64,000 nt of DNA from PALSA-693 sp963834725 (lineage in GTDB: Bacteria; Actinomycetota; Acidimicrobiia; Acidimicrobiales; Palsa-688). The DNA lies in NCBI GenBank assembly GCA_963834725.1, contig CAWICN010000001.1, positions 3,782,001-3,846,000 of the forward strand, written 5' to 3'. The position numbers were made by a program, and so were the translations under genes. The notes below the pieces were generated by a model. It had not been told where the DNA came from. It did no database searches and worked only from the letters and a program-made list of their open reading frames with translations. Shown one piece after another: positions 34,128 to 43,067 of the stretch; position 1 is the first letter of the stretch; every line of letters begins with the position of its first letter.

Positions 34128-34135
34128 CCGGGCTG

Positions 34136-35050
34136 ATGGAACACGACACCGCCGGCGACCCGGTGACCGGTATCAAGTGGACCCGGCGGACCACCGAGAA
34201 GATCGCCCACGAGTTGCGCGCCGGGGGCATCGACGTGTGCCCCAACACGGTCGGCTGCATTCTCCGCCAGTTGGGCTTCCGCCTGCGGGTCAATCACAAA
34301 AAGCTCACCCGCCGGGCGGACCCGGGCAGAGATGCCCAGTTCGCCTACATCACCGCCCAGCGGGAGCATTTCGCCGCCCAGGGTTGGCCCATCATCAGCG
34401 TCGACGCCAAACACCGGGAGCTGGTCGGCAACTTCGCCAACCACGGCGCCACCTGGGGCCGCCAGCCCATCGCGGTCAACGCATACGACTTTCGCTCCGA
34501 GGCCGAGGGCGTCGCCGTCCCCTACGGCATCTATGACATCAGGGCCAACCGAGGGTCGATGTTCGTCGGCACCTCCCACAACACCCCCACCTTCGCCGTC
34601 GACAGCATCGCCAAATGGTGGGTCTATGACGGCCGGCGCCGCTACCCCGATGCCACCCAGCTGCTCCTCCTCGCCGACGGCGGCGGCAGCAACGGGGCGC
34701 GCGCCCGGGCCTGGAAGTACGCCCTACAGCACCGACTCTGCGACCGCCATGGCCTCACCGTCACCGTCTGCCACTATCCCACCGGCGCGTCGAAATGGAA
34801 CCCCGTGGAGCACCGGCTGTTCAGCGAGATCAGCAAGAACTGGGCCGGGCGACCACTCGACAGCTACGAGACCATCCTCAACTATCTTCGAACCACCACA
34901 ACCACCACCGGACTCAAGGTCAAGGCCTACCTCGTCACCACCGACTACCCCACGGGCATCAAAACCAGCGACGAGGACATGGCCCTCCTACAAATCCGTC
35001 CGCACGACACCCAGCCCGCCCGCAACTACACCCTCAGCCCACGCCCCTGA
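34136..35050 (+). CDS. ISAzo13-family transposase, ORF B (catalytic part)
   Basis: This frame encodes the DDE catalytic domain. Diagnostic blocks are DVCPNTVGCILRQLGF, WPIISVDAKHRELVGNFANH (first catalytic D), AVPYGIYDIRANRGSMFVGT, TQLLLLADGGGSNGARARAW (second D) and HYPTGASKWNPVEHRLFSEI (the E region), then GLKVKAY near the end. All acidic residues are kept, so the element may be mobile. Translation is probably by -1 frameshifting from ORF A; the ATG at 34136 is only the first in-frame ATG and has no good ribosome-binding site. Confidence 0.9.
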   Translation: MEHDTAGDPVTGIKWTRRTTEKIAHELRAGGIDVCPNTVGCILRQLGFRLRVNHKKLTRRADPGRDAQFAYITAQREHFAAQGWPIISVDAKHRELVGNFANHGATWGRQPIAVNAYDFRSEAEGVAVPYGIYDIRANRGSMFVGTSHNTPTFAVDSIAKWWVYDGRRRYPDATQLLLLADGGGSNGARARAWKYALQHRLCDRHGLTVTVCHYPTGASKWNPVEHRLFSEISKNWAGRPLDSYETILNYLRTTTTTTGLKVKAYLVTTDYPTGIKTSDEDMALLQIRPHDTQPARNYTLSPRP

Positions 35051-35093
35051 CGCCCGAGCAACAACCCGAAGTTATTGTTGCGCCAGCACTAAG

Positions 35094-35472
35094 AGGCACG
35101 AGATGCTGCGGCAGGACGCGGTGGGTTCTGCATTGGTCCTGGCCGACCTGGTTCACGCACTCCCGCGGGTCCAGCACCTGGAATGTCGGGGACGAACCGG
35201 CCACGCCAACGCCGACCCACCCCGGGCAGTCCCGCCCTGCGGGCAGACCAGTCGGCGGTCATCCCCGCCCGCACGTACCGGTCGCCAATCGGCACGCCGC
35301 TGCGCGGTGAGTGTCCGCCCGTACAGTCCGGCGCTCCCTCTTGGCCTCCGGAACCGATCGGCTGATCCCGTCGCTGGAGGACAACGCACGAAGGGTCACC
35401 AGGTAGTCGGCCACGATGCCCAGTCTCGCCGGGTCGGCCTCGCCGGTCCAGGCGTCCACGCCCGTCTTCTTC
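35094..35472. other. Region without a recognised gene
   Basis: Right flank of the insertion sequence. A minus-strand frame includes VDAWTGEADPARLGIVADYL then VTLRALSSSDGISRS with good codon use, but it matches no family I know and may be the remnant of the gene interrupted by the rearrangements. Confidence 0.3.
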
Positions 35473-36267
35473 TCATGGGTGGTCGTCTTCGTGGCTGGCT
35501 GGGCCGTCGGTCTGCGAACACCGGGCGCCGAGGTCACGCAGCCACGAGATGACGTTCTCCCGGCGGGTCCCATCACCGCTGGCAGCGTCGAGCGGTGTCC
35601 CTTCGGCGTAGTCCGGTACCCAGTTCAGGTCGGCACCCTTGGCGAGTAGGTACTCGGCCGCTCGACGCTGCGCCCCGGAACAGGCATGCCAGAAGGCCTT
35701 CGAGATCTCCTCCGGATCTGAAGTCGCGGCTACCAGCTCTTCGAGGCGGGCGAGCATCCCGAGGGCGGCGGCGTGCCACAGCCGGTCGACCGGCACGCCG
35801 CGTTCGACGAGGAGCCGCGCGACATGCCAGCAGCCGTAGCCGACGGCGTTGTCCAGCGGCGTGCCGATCGAACCTCCCGGCGTATCCAAGCGGGCGCCGC
35901 CGTCAACGAGCACGACCGCGACGTCCACGTCGTCGGTGCTGGCCGCCCAGTGCAGCGGCGTTTCGGGGCGCTCGCCGCCGGAGTCGTCGTTGGGATCGGC
36001 CCCCGCCTCCAACAGCAGAGCGGCGGTGGCGGGCGCGGCGGGGAAGTAGCCGGGCCAGTCGGTGGCGGCGTGCAACGGGGTGCGCCAGCCGCCGGCGATG
36101 CCCTTCCGGCCGATCATCCGGGCGCTGGCCAGTTCCGGCCGCTCGGCGAGGAGGCGGCGCAGAGTCTCCAAGTCGCCGCCGTGGATGGCCAGGATCAACT
36201 GGCCGGCGACCGGATCTCCGTGAGCCAAGGTCAGCCCGTCCGCCGCGGGCGGCTCAAGTGACGACAT
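35473..36267 (-). CDS. Ankyrin-repeat protein
   Basis: A 264-residue protein with five to six ankyrin repeats. Clear units include LILAIHGGDLETLRRLLAER, TPLHAATDWPG with TAALLLEAGADPNDD, TPLHWAASTDDVDVAVVLVD, TPLDNAVGYGCWHVARLLVE and AAEYLLAKGADLNW with GTPLDAASGDG. Ankyrin proteins mediate protein-protein contacts; soil actinobacteria carry many soluble ones of unknown partner. No signal peptide. It is the last gene of a minus-strand set with a reductase, an SRPBCC protein and a second reductase, with gaps of 27-51 bp suggesting one transcript. Confidence 0.85.
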   Translation of the reverse strand: MSSLEPPAADGLTLAHGDPVAGQLILAIHGGDLETLRRLLAERPELASARMIGRKGIAGGWRTPLHAATDWPGYFPAAPATAALLLEAGADPNDDSGGERPETPLHWAASTDDVDVAVVLVDGGARLDTPGGSIGTPLDNAVGYGCWHVARLLVERGVPVDRLWHAAALGMLARLEELVAATSDPEEISKAFWHACSGAQRRAAEYLLAKGADLNWVPDYAEGTPLDAASGDGTRRENVISWLRDLGARCSQTDGPASHEDDHP

Positions 36268-36318
36268 TGACGCCGACAGTAGGCCCCGGCCGCCCGTGCT
36301 GGAGTGAGGTCGTCCTCG

Positions 36319-36957
36319 TCATCGGGTGAAGGTGAGGTGGGTCACCCCGCTGGGCGTCGAGACCGCCTCCACCTCGTACTGCTGCTCCAAGGCCTCCAGG
36401 CCGTCCCACAGCCGGACACCGCGGCCGAGCAGGATCGGCACCTGCACGACGTGCAAGTGGTCGATGAGACCAGCGGCGATGAACGCGCGCACCACGGTCG
36501 GGTCCCCACCGATGCGGACGTCCTGACCGGCGGCGGCGTCCCGCGCCTCGAGTGCATCCGCTGGCGCGGCGTCGAGAAAATGGAACGTCGTACCACCCTC
36601 CATCTCCATCGACGGGCGCGGACGGTGCGTGAGGACATACGTCGGCGTGTGGAACGGCGGACTGTCGCCCCACCACCCGCGCCAACCTGGGTTGTCCTGC
36701 CAGCCGGGAGGGCCGAACTTGCCCGCGCCCATGATCTCCGCACCGATCCCCGGTCCGTACCGGTCGGCCATCGCGTGATCCACACCCTCGGTGCCGCCCG
36801 ACTTGCCGAGGACTTCGCGGCGGCCGAACCCAGTGGCGAACATCCACTCGTGGAGCCGATGCCCGGCGTGGCCAAACGGCGCGTCGAGAGCGAGCCCCTC
36901 GCCGGTGCCGAACCCGTCGAGCGAGATCGAGAAGTTGTGGACGCGGAGGCGCGACAT
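36319..36957 (-). CDS. Dihydrofolate reductase-like (RibD C-terminal) protein
   Basis: A 212-residue RibD-C/YyaP-type reductase. The N-terminal SISLDGFGTG strand-loop, central WQDNPGWRGWWGDSPPFHTP and VLTHRPRPS strand, AAAGQDVRIGGDPTVVRAFI nucleotide-binding helix and a C-terminal LIDHLHVVQVPILLGRGVRL block are in family order. Members bind NADPH and reduce unknown pterin- or flavin-like substrates; some confer altered antifolate response. It lies in a run with three other members of the family, two on each strand. ATG 36957 is followed by SRLRVHNFSISLDG. Confidence 0.85.
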   Translation of the reverse strand: MSRLRVHNFSISLDGFGTGEGLALDAPFGHAGHRLHEWMFATGFGRREVLGKSGGTEGVDHAMADRYGPGIGAEIMGAGKFGPPGWQDNPGWRGWWGDSPPFHTPTYVLTHRPRPSMEMEGGTTFHFLDAAPADALEARDAAAGQDVRIGGDPTVVRAFIAAGLIDHLHVVQVPILLGRGVRLWDGLEALEQQYEVEAVSTPSGVTHLTFTR

Positions 36958-36988
36958 TGCGACTCCTTCGGGGGGTGGTGGGTGCTGC

Positions 36989-37463
36989 TCATGTCCTAGC
37001 CAGTTCGGCCAGGTGGGCGAGCGAGTTGGCCAGATGCTCTGGCGGAAACGGTGGGAAGCCGATGTGCGCTCGGATGGGGTCCGGCACTGCTGACCCAGTC
37101 GTAGGTGAGCTTGACTGTGGTGCTCGACGGTCCGGCTGGGGTGAGGTCGTAGCGCCAGATCCAGCCCGGGAAGCTTATGGTGCCGTCGCTGGCCTGATTC
37201 CCTGGCTCCCAGGACATGGTGCTCATCGGGTCGAACACCTCGACCCGCTTGGCCATCTGGTAGTTACCGTCGGGGTGGCCCAGGTGGTACATGGACATCC
37301 GGAATATCTGCCCGGCGGCGGTTAACGGCCTGCTGTCGCGGGCTTGGCGGACCCAGCCGGTGCCATCGATGGCGGCGTGCTTCGCTGGATCGGCAAGGAC
37401 AGCGAAGATTGCCTTCGCGGGGGCGGTGATGACCGTGCTGGCGCTGACCCGATCGTCGGCCAC
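36989..37463 (-). pseudogene. SRPBCC (polyketide cyclase-like) protein, frameshift near the end
   Basis: A START/SRPBCC fold of about 155 residues: ASTVITAPAKAIFAVLADPA, GTGWVRQARDSRPLTAAGQI and VFDPMSTMSWEPGNQA, then TVKLTYDWVSSA. At about 37085 one base is lost. The family-type ending DPIRAHIGFPPFPPEHLANS and LAHLAELART, with stop at 36989, is in the next frame. If the shift is a sequencing error, the product would be an intact lipid- or hydrophobic-ligand-binding protein. It sits between two reductase genes in the same orientation. Confidence 0.75.
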
Positions 37464-37490
37464 GTAGGCTACCTCCTTGATCGAGCGCAG

Positions 37491-38105
37491 CTAGTCACGT
37501 TCGACCTTCCCCGACGTCGGCGGCCCCGACAGAATCGTCGGAACGTACTCAAGCAATTGGATGCGGCCATCAAAGGTTCGGCTGCTGATCATGTCGAGCG
37601 CAACATCGGGATAGCCGTGGTAGATTCGCTCCCGGCCGGTGTTCCCCGTGATCACGGGAAAGACGACCACCCGGAACCGGTCAACCAGGCCGGCGTTCAG
37701 CAGCGAGCGGCACAGAGTAAGGCTGCCGATCGTGCGCATCGACTTCGACTTGCCTGCTGCCTTCATCTCTCGGACGCTCTCTACGGCGTCAGCGGTAACC
37801 AGCTGCGTGTTCGGCCACGCCAGGGGCTCCTGCAAGGTCTTCGAGAAGACGACCTTCGACATGCCCGCCAGGGCTTCAGTGCCCGGCTCCCCGGCGGCGG
37901 CGAACCCCGACATGACGCGGTAGGTGGTTGCTCCCATCAACACCGTGTAATGGGCTTCCGGGGACTCGCCGAGCCACGCCAGGTACTCGGGCCCTTCCAG
38001 TCCCCACCAGCCCGGCCAACCCTCAGCGGCCGCGTAGCCATCAAGCGAAGTGATGAAGTCGATCAGAAGTTCCGGCATCGTCGTGTCCTTGTCCGTGGAC
38101 GTCAA
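37491..38105 (-). CDS. Dihydrofolate reductase-like (RibD C-terminal) protein
   Basis: A complete RibD-C reductase, 204 residues from 38105 or 195 from ATG 38078. The family blocks are LLIDFITSLDGYAAAEGW, LMGATTYRVMSG, MSKVVFSKTLQEPLAWPNT, RTIGSLTLCRSLLNAGLVDR and FRVVVFPVITGNTGRERIY, the last carrying the usual G-x-G region. ATG 38078 (MPELLIDF) is closer to the family N-terminus. It is the first gene of the minus-strand set ending with the ankyrin protein. Substrate unknown; NADPH-dependent reduction is inferred from the fold. Confidence 0.9.
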   Translation of the reverse strand: MTSTDKDTTMPELLIDFITSLDGYAAAEGWPGWWGLEGPEYLAWLGESPEAHYTVLMGATTYRVMSGFAAAGEPGTEALAGMSKVVFSKTLQEPLAWPNTQLVTADAVESVREMKAAGKSKSMRTIGSLTLCRSLLNAGLVDRFRVVVFPVITGNTGRERIYHGYPDVALDMISSRTFDGRIQLLEYVPTILSGPPTSGKVERD

Positions 38106-38558
38106 GGGCTCCCACCCTCGCTTCCAGCGAAGGTAGGACGACCATTACGACGTGCGGCGAGGCGCGAAGTCATCTCCAACGGGGGTTGGGGATGCCGGGT
38201 AGGCCGGACAAGTAGCCCAGCGCCTCTTGGGGGGGCCGCCTGGACGGCGCGAAAGACCAGGTCACGGGATGTGAGTGCGACGCCCCAACGTCGTCGACTG
38301 TCGAGGCAGGAGCCTCCTTACAAGGCCAAGTCGGGATAGGCGCGAAGCTGCTCGTCACGGGCTCGTTCGCCGTGCCGGAGTCCGACCTGAAGGCGCCCGA
38401 ACGGCGCCGGAGGCTTGACTGGGCTGGTGATCCGCCAACCATCTGAGCCCCAGTGCCGCCAGTACGTCCGCCGCCGGACCGAGGGATGGTTCCGGCGCGT
38501 TACGGCCGTCTACCTGTGATGACGGCGTCAGTCGTCACGAACCCAGAGGAGGGACCCG
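38106..38558. other. Intergenic region with a dispersed repeat copy
   Basis: Divergent region between two reductase genes. It contains repeat copy B (38309-38412) and no recognisable gene. Confidence 0.5.
38309..38412 (+). repeat. Dispersed repeat, copy B
   Basis: GGAGCCTCCTTACAAGGCCA is followed by an AAGCTGCTCGTCACGGG block, matching copy A at 27544-27654 in order and spacing. In one frame it reads KLLVTGSFAVPESDLKAPER against KLLVTDKFIVPDWDPTAPKR in copy A, so drift has kept protein-like similarity. Confidence 0.6.
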
Positions 38559-39155
38559 ATGGGCAAGGTAGTGGCCGGAATCAGTGTCTCGGTCGACGGC
38601 TATATCACCGGGCCGGACGATAGGCCGGGCTGCGGATTGGGGGTCGGGGGCGAGCGGCTCCATTACTGGGTCTTCGGTGGTCCCTGGAGCTATGACTCGC
38701 CTGGCCGGGGCCAGCCGACTGGCACCGACAAGGAATGGCTGGACGAGGTGCTTGGGGCCAACGGCGCAGTGATCACCGGCAGGGCAACCTACGAGGCGGC
38801 CGGCCATTGGGGCGACAAGAACCCCTGGGGCATCCCGGTCTTCGTGGTCACCCACCATCCTGGGGAACAGCCGCCGGGCGAGGAGTTCGTCTTCGTCGAC
38901 GGCGTTGCGAAGGCCGTCGACCAGGCAACGGCGGCCGCCGGCGACAAGCAGGTTCACATCATGGGTGGCGGCCAAATCATCCGCCAGGCCTTGGAGGCCG
39001 ACATGGTGGACGAGCTGACGCTCATCGTCGCCCCAGTCGTGGTCGAGGCGGGCAAGGCGCTCTTCGACGGGTCCTCCCGCTCGATCGATCTGGAGCATCT
39101 CGGGGTGCGCCAGTCGCCGTTCGCCACCTTCATCGACTACCGGATCAAGAAGTGA
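38559..39155 (+). CDS. Dihydrofolate reductase-like (RibD C-terminal) protein
   Basis: A complete 198-residue RibD-C reductase. Blocks in order: VAGISVSVDGYITGPDDRPG, AVITGRATYEAAGHWG, PVFVVTHHPGEQPPGEEFVF, KQVHIMGGGQIIRQALEADM (NADPH-type helix) and VDELTLIVAPVVVEAGKALF. GAGGAGGG lies 7 bases before ATG 38559. It starts a plus-strand pair with the frameshifted relative 8 bp downstream. The two are divergent from the other two family members. Confidence 0.92.
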   Translation: MGKVVAGISVSVDGYITGPDDRPGCGLGVGGERLHYWVFGGPWSYDSPGRGQPTGTDKEWLDEVLGANGAVITGRATYEAAGHWGDKNPWGIPVFVVTHHPGEQPPGEEFVFVDGVAKAVDQATAAAGDKQVHIMGGGQIIRQALEADMVDELTLIVAPVVVEAGKALFDGSSRSIDLEHLGVRQSPFATFIDYRIKK

Positions 39156-39162
39156 GCGGCTC

Positions 39163-39724
39163 GTGGCGAGACTGATCTACGTCGCGAACGCCTCACTGGA
39201 CGGCTACGCCGAGGATGCCGAGGGCCGGTTCGACTGGGGTGAACCAGGAGAGGAGTATTTCTGCTTCATCAGCGAGCTTCTGCGACCGGTCGGCACCTAT
39301 CTGTACGGCCGCCGGATGTACGAAGCCATGCTGTATTGGGAGACCAGCTCCGTGGAGGACCAGCCGCCGTGCGGTCAAGACTTCACCCAGATCTGGCGGG
39401 CGCCGAAAAGATCGTCTTCTCTAGGACTCTCGGCGATCCGGTGAGCGCGAGGACCCGCATCGAGCGGGACCTTGATCCCGACGCTGTGCGGCACCCGAAG
39501 CCGGACTCGGACATGACATGACGATCGGTGGATCCGACCTCGCCGGACAAGCCATTCGAGCCGGCCTCGTCGACGAGCTGCAGTTGCTCACCTGGCCTGT
39601 CGTGGTTGGCGGCGGGAAGCCGTGGCTGCCCAAAGACGAACGCCTCGACCTTCAACTCGCCGACTCGCATCGCTTCGCCAACGGCGTCCTCTACTCCAGT
39701 TACAAGCTCAGTAAGCAAACGTGA
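39163..39724 (+). pseudogene. Dihydrofolate reductase-like protein, broken by two frame changes
   Basis: Three frames combine to one RibD-C reductase of about 187 residues. LIYVANASLDGYAEDAEGRF and PVGTYLYGRRMYEAMLYWET lie in the first, EKIVFSRTLGDPVSARTRIE in the second, and MTIGGSDLAGQAIRAGLVDE with LLTWPVVVGGGKPWLP in the third. The second break coincides with a tandem ATGAC-ATGAC (about 39512-39522), a 5-bp duplication; the first break is near 39405. The product is therefore truncated. It follows an intact paralogue by 8 bp. Confidence 0.85.
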
Positions 39725-39970
39725 GTCCGGCAACGCTCTCGTGGCCATCGCCAACGCCACCGTCATCGGTTGGGGACGCCGAGTAGGCGGACGAAGCATT
39801 CAAGAAGCGGTTGGGGTGCGACGGTCCGGAATGCGAAGGACGAGGTCAACCGTCATATCTGCTGGCCCCCAATCTCGTCGAGTGTCGAGGGATTTCGAAT
39901 CCCCAACTCAGGATCGCCATCCGCCAGAGCGGACGATTTGCTGGAGACGGCGGAGGAGAGCACTTCGCTC

Positions 39971-40138
39971 ATGGCAAGAGGCGAGATCAGGTTCGAATTT
40001 CATGTACAGCACCTTGACCCCAACAGCCAAGAGGGCAGGGCTATGAAAGACGCCCAAGCGCGAGCGGTTCGGGAACTACTGCAGTACTTCCACGGTCGCC
40101 GTCACCCGGAAGGCGCCACTGACCACGACAGTCAGTGA
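39971..40138 (+). CDS. Small hypothetical protein
   Basis: A 55-residue protein: MARGEIRFEFHVQHLDPNSQ, then EGRAMKDAQARAVRELLQYF and a histidine-rich tail. A GGAGGAGAG ribosome-binding site lies 11 bases upstream. Composition and codon use look genuine: a short strand then an amphipathic helix. I recognise no family. The longer frame starting at 39770 contains no similarity before this methionine. Confidence 0.45.
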   Translation: MARGEIRFEFHVQHLDPNSQEGRAMKDAQARAVRELLQYFHGRRHPEGATDHDSQ

Positions 40139-41036
40139 CCTCAGGCCACTGCAACGTCGTCCGTGACTACTGCACAGCTACGAAGTTTCAGCCGGGCATC
40201 CCATATTCCGCGGTGATATCTGGGTGCGGCATCGCCGGAATGTGCCGCATGGCCACGCTCGCTGGCGCAAGCACTGCATCCATCTCGGGTCGCGCTAACT
40301 CCCGCGAGCAGCCAAGGGTCGCACCCGGATCGATAGGCGCTAGGCGAACGGGGCTGGAACACCTACGCGGTGGGCAAATGGCATTAACATGGCGACCGCC
40401 ACTGCCACCGCCAGCCCGGCTTCGCCAATGAGGAGTGAGCGGGAGAGCCACCTGTCTGGCCGCCGCGATCGCCAGAACGGTCCACAGGATGAGGGTGACA
40501 ATCACCAGCGCGGCCCACCCGAGAAATAGGAGGGAGCAGTCCAGAAGGCCGCCGTTTCGCTGGTAGTCGTTTAAGTGGTGGAACGTAGCTACGCAAGACG
40601 TAGCTTGGCGCTTCACTGGGCAGGGGCGGCAACGGCGGTCCAGTACGAACCGTGGACATCCGCGGGGACGGTCTGCTCTGTCCTCGAAACATCAACGCCC
40701 GGTTCGCGGCGGCCGCGTGCGAGGCGGTGGCGTCAGGGGGTCGCGGGCGTTAACAGCGGCCGTGGCCCGCCGAGCGGGAGCCGGACCTCGCCTCCCGCCG
40801 ACGGCAACCGGCTCTTCGCTCTGCTGCCGGCCGGCCCTGGGAGCGGATGGTTTTGGTGGCAACGATTCAGTGGCAAGCGCCGCACAGCTCCGAGGTGATC
40901 AACCCGGCGTGAGGTCCGAACTGACCGGCAGACCGCCGGCGCCGGCGTCGCTGGGGACTTCGGACCCGAGCGGATGCCGCGGCTTTGGGCTAGAACTGGG
41001 GTGAACATTGTCACCTGCACGCAAGGAGTGCATCGC
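40139..41036. other. Region with at most one small membrane ORF
   Basis: On the minus strand (40188-40616) one stretch, GLLDCSLLFLGWAALVIVTL then ILWTVLAIAAARQV, is a credible membrane helix within an otherwise unconvincing frame. No other gene is supported. The AAGGAG at 41022 belongs to the acyl-CoA dehydrogenase. Confidence 0.35.
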
Positions 41037-42908
41037 ATGCCCGACGTGGTGACCGAGAAGCAATCTCGAGAGCTGGCCGAGCAGTCCCGCCAGACCGAGT
41101 GGGACAAGCCGAGCTTCGGCAAGGAGCTGTTTCTGGGGCGGTTCCGGCTGGATCTCATCGAGCCCCACCCCGTCCCGACAGACGAGGACAAGAAGCGAGG
41201 CGAGGAGTATCTGACCAAGCTGCGGGCCTTTCTGGAGGCGGAGGTCGACCCGGCCGAGATCGAGCGCGACGCCAAGATCCCCGAGCGGGTGGTGAAGGGC
41301 CTCTGCGATCTTGGCGCGCTGGGCATGAACATCCCGACCGAGTATGGCGGTCTCGGCCTCAGCCACCTCCACTACGGCCGGGCGCTGGCGCTGGCCGCCA
41401 CCTGGCACTCGGCGATACCGACGCTTCTATCCGCCCACCAGTCCATCGGCGTGCCCCAGCCGCTCAAGGAATTCGGGTCCGAGGAGCAGAAGCGCAAGTA
41501 CCTGCCCCAGGTCGCCACAGACAAGATCAGCGCGTTCCTCCTCACCGAGCCGGACGTCGGCAGCGACCCGGCGCGGATGCGCACCAGCGCCACGCCCACC
41601 GATGACGGCTCCGCCTACCTGATCAACGGCGTCAAGCTCTGGACCACCAACGGCGTCATCGCGGACCTGCTCGTGGTGATGGCCGTCGTCCCCCGGTCCG
41701 AGGGACGCCGAGGGGGCATCAGCGCCTTCGTGGTCGACGCCCACGCCCCCGGCGTGCGGGTGCTCCACCGCAACCAGTTCATGGGCCTCCGGGGCATCGA
41801 GAACGGGGTCACCCGTTTCGAGAACGTCCGCGTCCCCAAGGAGGACCTCATCGGCGAGGAAGGCCGAGGCCTCAAGATCGCGCTGCAGACGCTCAACACC
41901 GGCCGGCTGTCGCTTCCGGCCACCACCGTCGGCGCGGTCAAGTGGTGCCTCAAGATGGCCCGTGAGTGGGCGGCCGAGCGGGTGCAGTGGGGCCAGCCGG
42001 TCGGCAAGCACGAAGCTGTCGCCAAGAGGCTCGCCTTCATCGCCGCGACCGCGTTCGCCGTGGAGGCCGTGTCGGACCTCTCCGCGCTCATGGCCGACGA
42101 GGACCGCCACGACATCCGCATCGAGGCGGCGCTTGCCAAGCTGTTCTGCTCCGAGATGGCTTGGCGGGTCTCCGACGAGCTGGTGCAGATCCGCGGCGGC
42201 CGGGGGTTCGAGACGGCGGCCTCCCTGAAAGCCCGCGGCGAGCGCGCTGTCGGCGCCGAGCAGGTGTACCGCGACATGCGGATCAATCGGATCTTCGAGG
42301 GGTCCTCCGAGATCATGAGGTTGCTCATTGCCCGCGAGGCAGTGGACCAGCACCTGTCGGTGGCCGGCGACATCATCAACCCCGAGGCCGACAGGGCCGC
42401 CAAGGCCAAGGCCGCCGGCAAGGCAGGCCGCTTCTACAGCACCTGGCTGCCCGACCTTGCGGTCGGCGAAGGCACCAACCCGAGGGCCTACTCCGAGTTC
42501 GGTGCCCTGGCTCGCCACCTTCGCTACGTCGAGCGCTCGGCGCGCAAGCTCGCCCGCAGCACCTTCTATGGCATGGCCCGCTGGCAGGGCGCCATAGAGC
42601 GCAAGCAGGCTTTCCTCGGCCGGATGGTGGACATTGGCGCCGACCTATGGGCGATGAGCGCCGCCGTGGTCCGCGCCCAGATGCTGGGGACCGCCGAGGC
42701 GAGGGAGCTGGCCGACCTGTTCTGCGGGCAGGCCCGTCGCCGGGTGGAGCAGGCGTTCCACGACCTGTGGCACAACGACGACGATGCCGAGTACAGGGCC
42801 GCCCAGAAGGTCCTGGAAGGGCGCTACACCGCATTTGAGGAGGGCATCCTCGACCCGTCCGGCAACGACCCCCTGATCGCCAGCTCCGGCGGCCCGCCGG
42901 GCGAGTGA
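41037..42908 (+). CDS. Acyl-CoA dehydrogenase (long/very-long-chain type)
   Basis: A 623-residue acyl-CoA dehydrogenase with an N-terminal extension and a C-terminal domain of about 180 residues beyond the standard core, as in VLCAD/ACAD9-like enzymes. Core motifs are present: IPTEYGGLGLSHLHYGRALA, the FAD/substrate signature FLLTEPDVGSDPARM, KLWTTNGVIADLLVVMAVV, and the C-terminal IRGGRGFE with IFEGSSEIMRLLIAREAV, whose glutamate is the usual catalytic base of this subfamily. It would oxidise long-chain acyl-CoA in beta-oxidation with an electron-transferring flavoprotein. ATG 41037 follows AAGGAG by nine bases. It is monocistronic here, followed by hairpins at 42909-42956. Confidence 0.93.
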   Translation: MPDVVTEKQSRELAEQSRQTEWDKPSFGKELFLGRFRLDLIEPHPVPTDEDKKRGEEYLTKLRAFLEAEVDPAEIERDAKIPERVVKGLCDLGALGMNIPTEYGGLGLSHLHYGRALALAATWHSAIPTLLSAHQSIGVPQPLKEFGSEEQKRKYLPQVATDKISAFLLTEPDVGSDPARMRTSATPTDDGSAYLINGVKLWTTNGVIADLLVVMAVVPRSEGRRGGISAFVVDAHAPGVRVLHRNQFMGLRGIENGVTRFENVRVPKEDLIGEEGRGLKIALQTLNTGRLSLPATTVGAVKWCLKMAREWAAERVQWGQPVGKHEAVAKRLAFIAATAFAVEAVSDLSALMADEDRHDIRIEAALAKLFCSEMAWRVSDELVQIRGGRGFETAASLKARGERAVGAEQVYRDMRINRIFEGSSEIMRLLIAREAVDQHLSVAGDIINPEADRAAKAKAAGKAGRFYSTWLPDLAVGEGTNPRAYSEFGALARHLRYVERSARKLARSTFYGMARWQGAIERKQAFLGRMVDIGADLWAMSAAVVRAQMLGTAEARELADLFCGQARRRVEQAFHDLWHNDDDAEYRAAQKVLEGRYTAFEEGILDPSGNDPLIASSGGPPGE

Positions 42909-42956
42909 CGTTCCATCAGCTGATGTGGAACGGCTTAAGTGAACCACGGGGGTTCA
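42909..42956 (+). terminator. Possible terminator hairpins after the acyl-CoA dehydrogenase
   Basis: TGAACC-ACGGG-GGTTCA (about 42939-42955) is a perfect 6-bp-arm hairpin. A second dyad (GTTCCA...TGGAAC) lies just before it. Neither has a clear T-run, so termination by hairpin alone is uncertain in this GC-rich host. Confidence 0.35.
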
Positions 42957-43067
42957 TGGGAACTCCTTTCCGGCGCGTTCGATCACGGATTGCTTGAGGC
43001 GACTGACTTGACGATGGGGGTCGGTCTGGACGACGGACCTAGAGGTGTCGGTCGTCATGGCCGCTAC

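Larger units (their letters stand above)
33146..35093 (+). mobile_element. ISAzo13-type insertion sequence
   Basis: A 1.95-kb element bounded by imperfect terminal inverted repeats at 33146-33173 and 35066-35093 (about 21 of 28 positions match). Inside are two reading frames, ORF A and ORF B, that together encode one DDE transposase of the ISAzo13 family. No clear target-site duplication is visible, so the exact ends could differ by a few bases. The left end interrupts the acetyltransferase gene. Confidence 0.75.

Noticed and set aside
34332..35552. 406-codon plus-strand frame inside the ISAzo13 element
   Set aside because: It is a shifted frame of the transposase, rich in serine, threonine and proline, with no domain.
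35595..36329. 244-codon plus-strand frame opposite the ankyrin gene
   Set aside because: An arginine-rich antisense shadow of the ankyrin protein.
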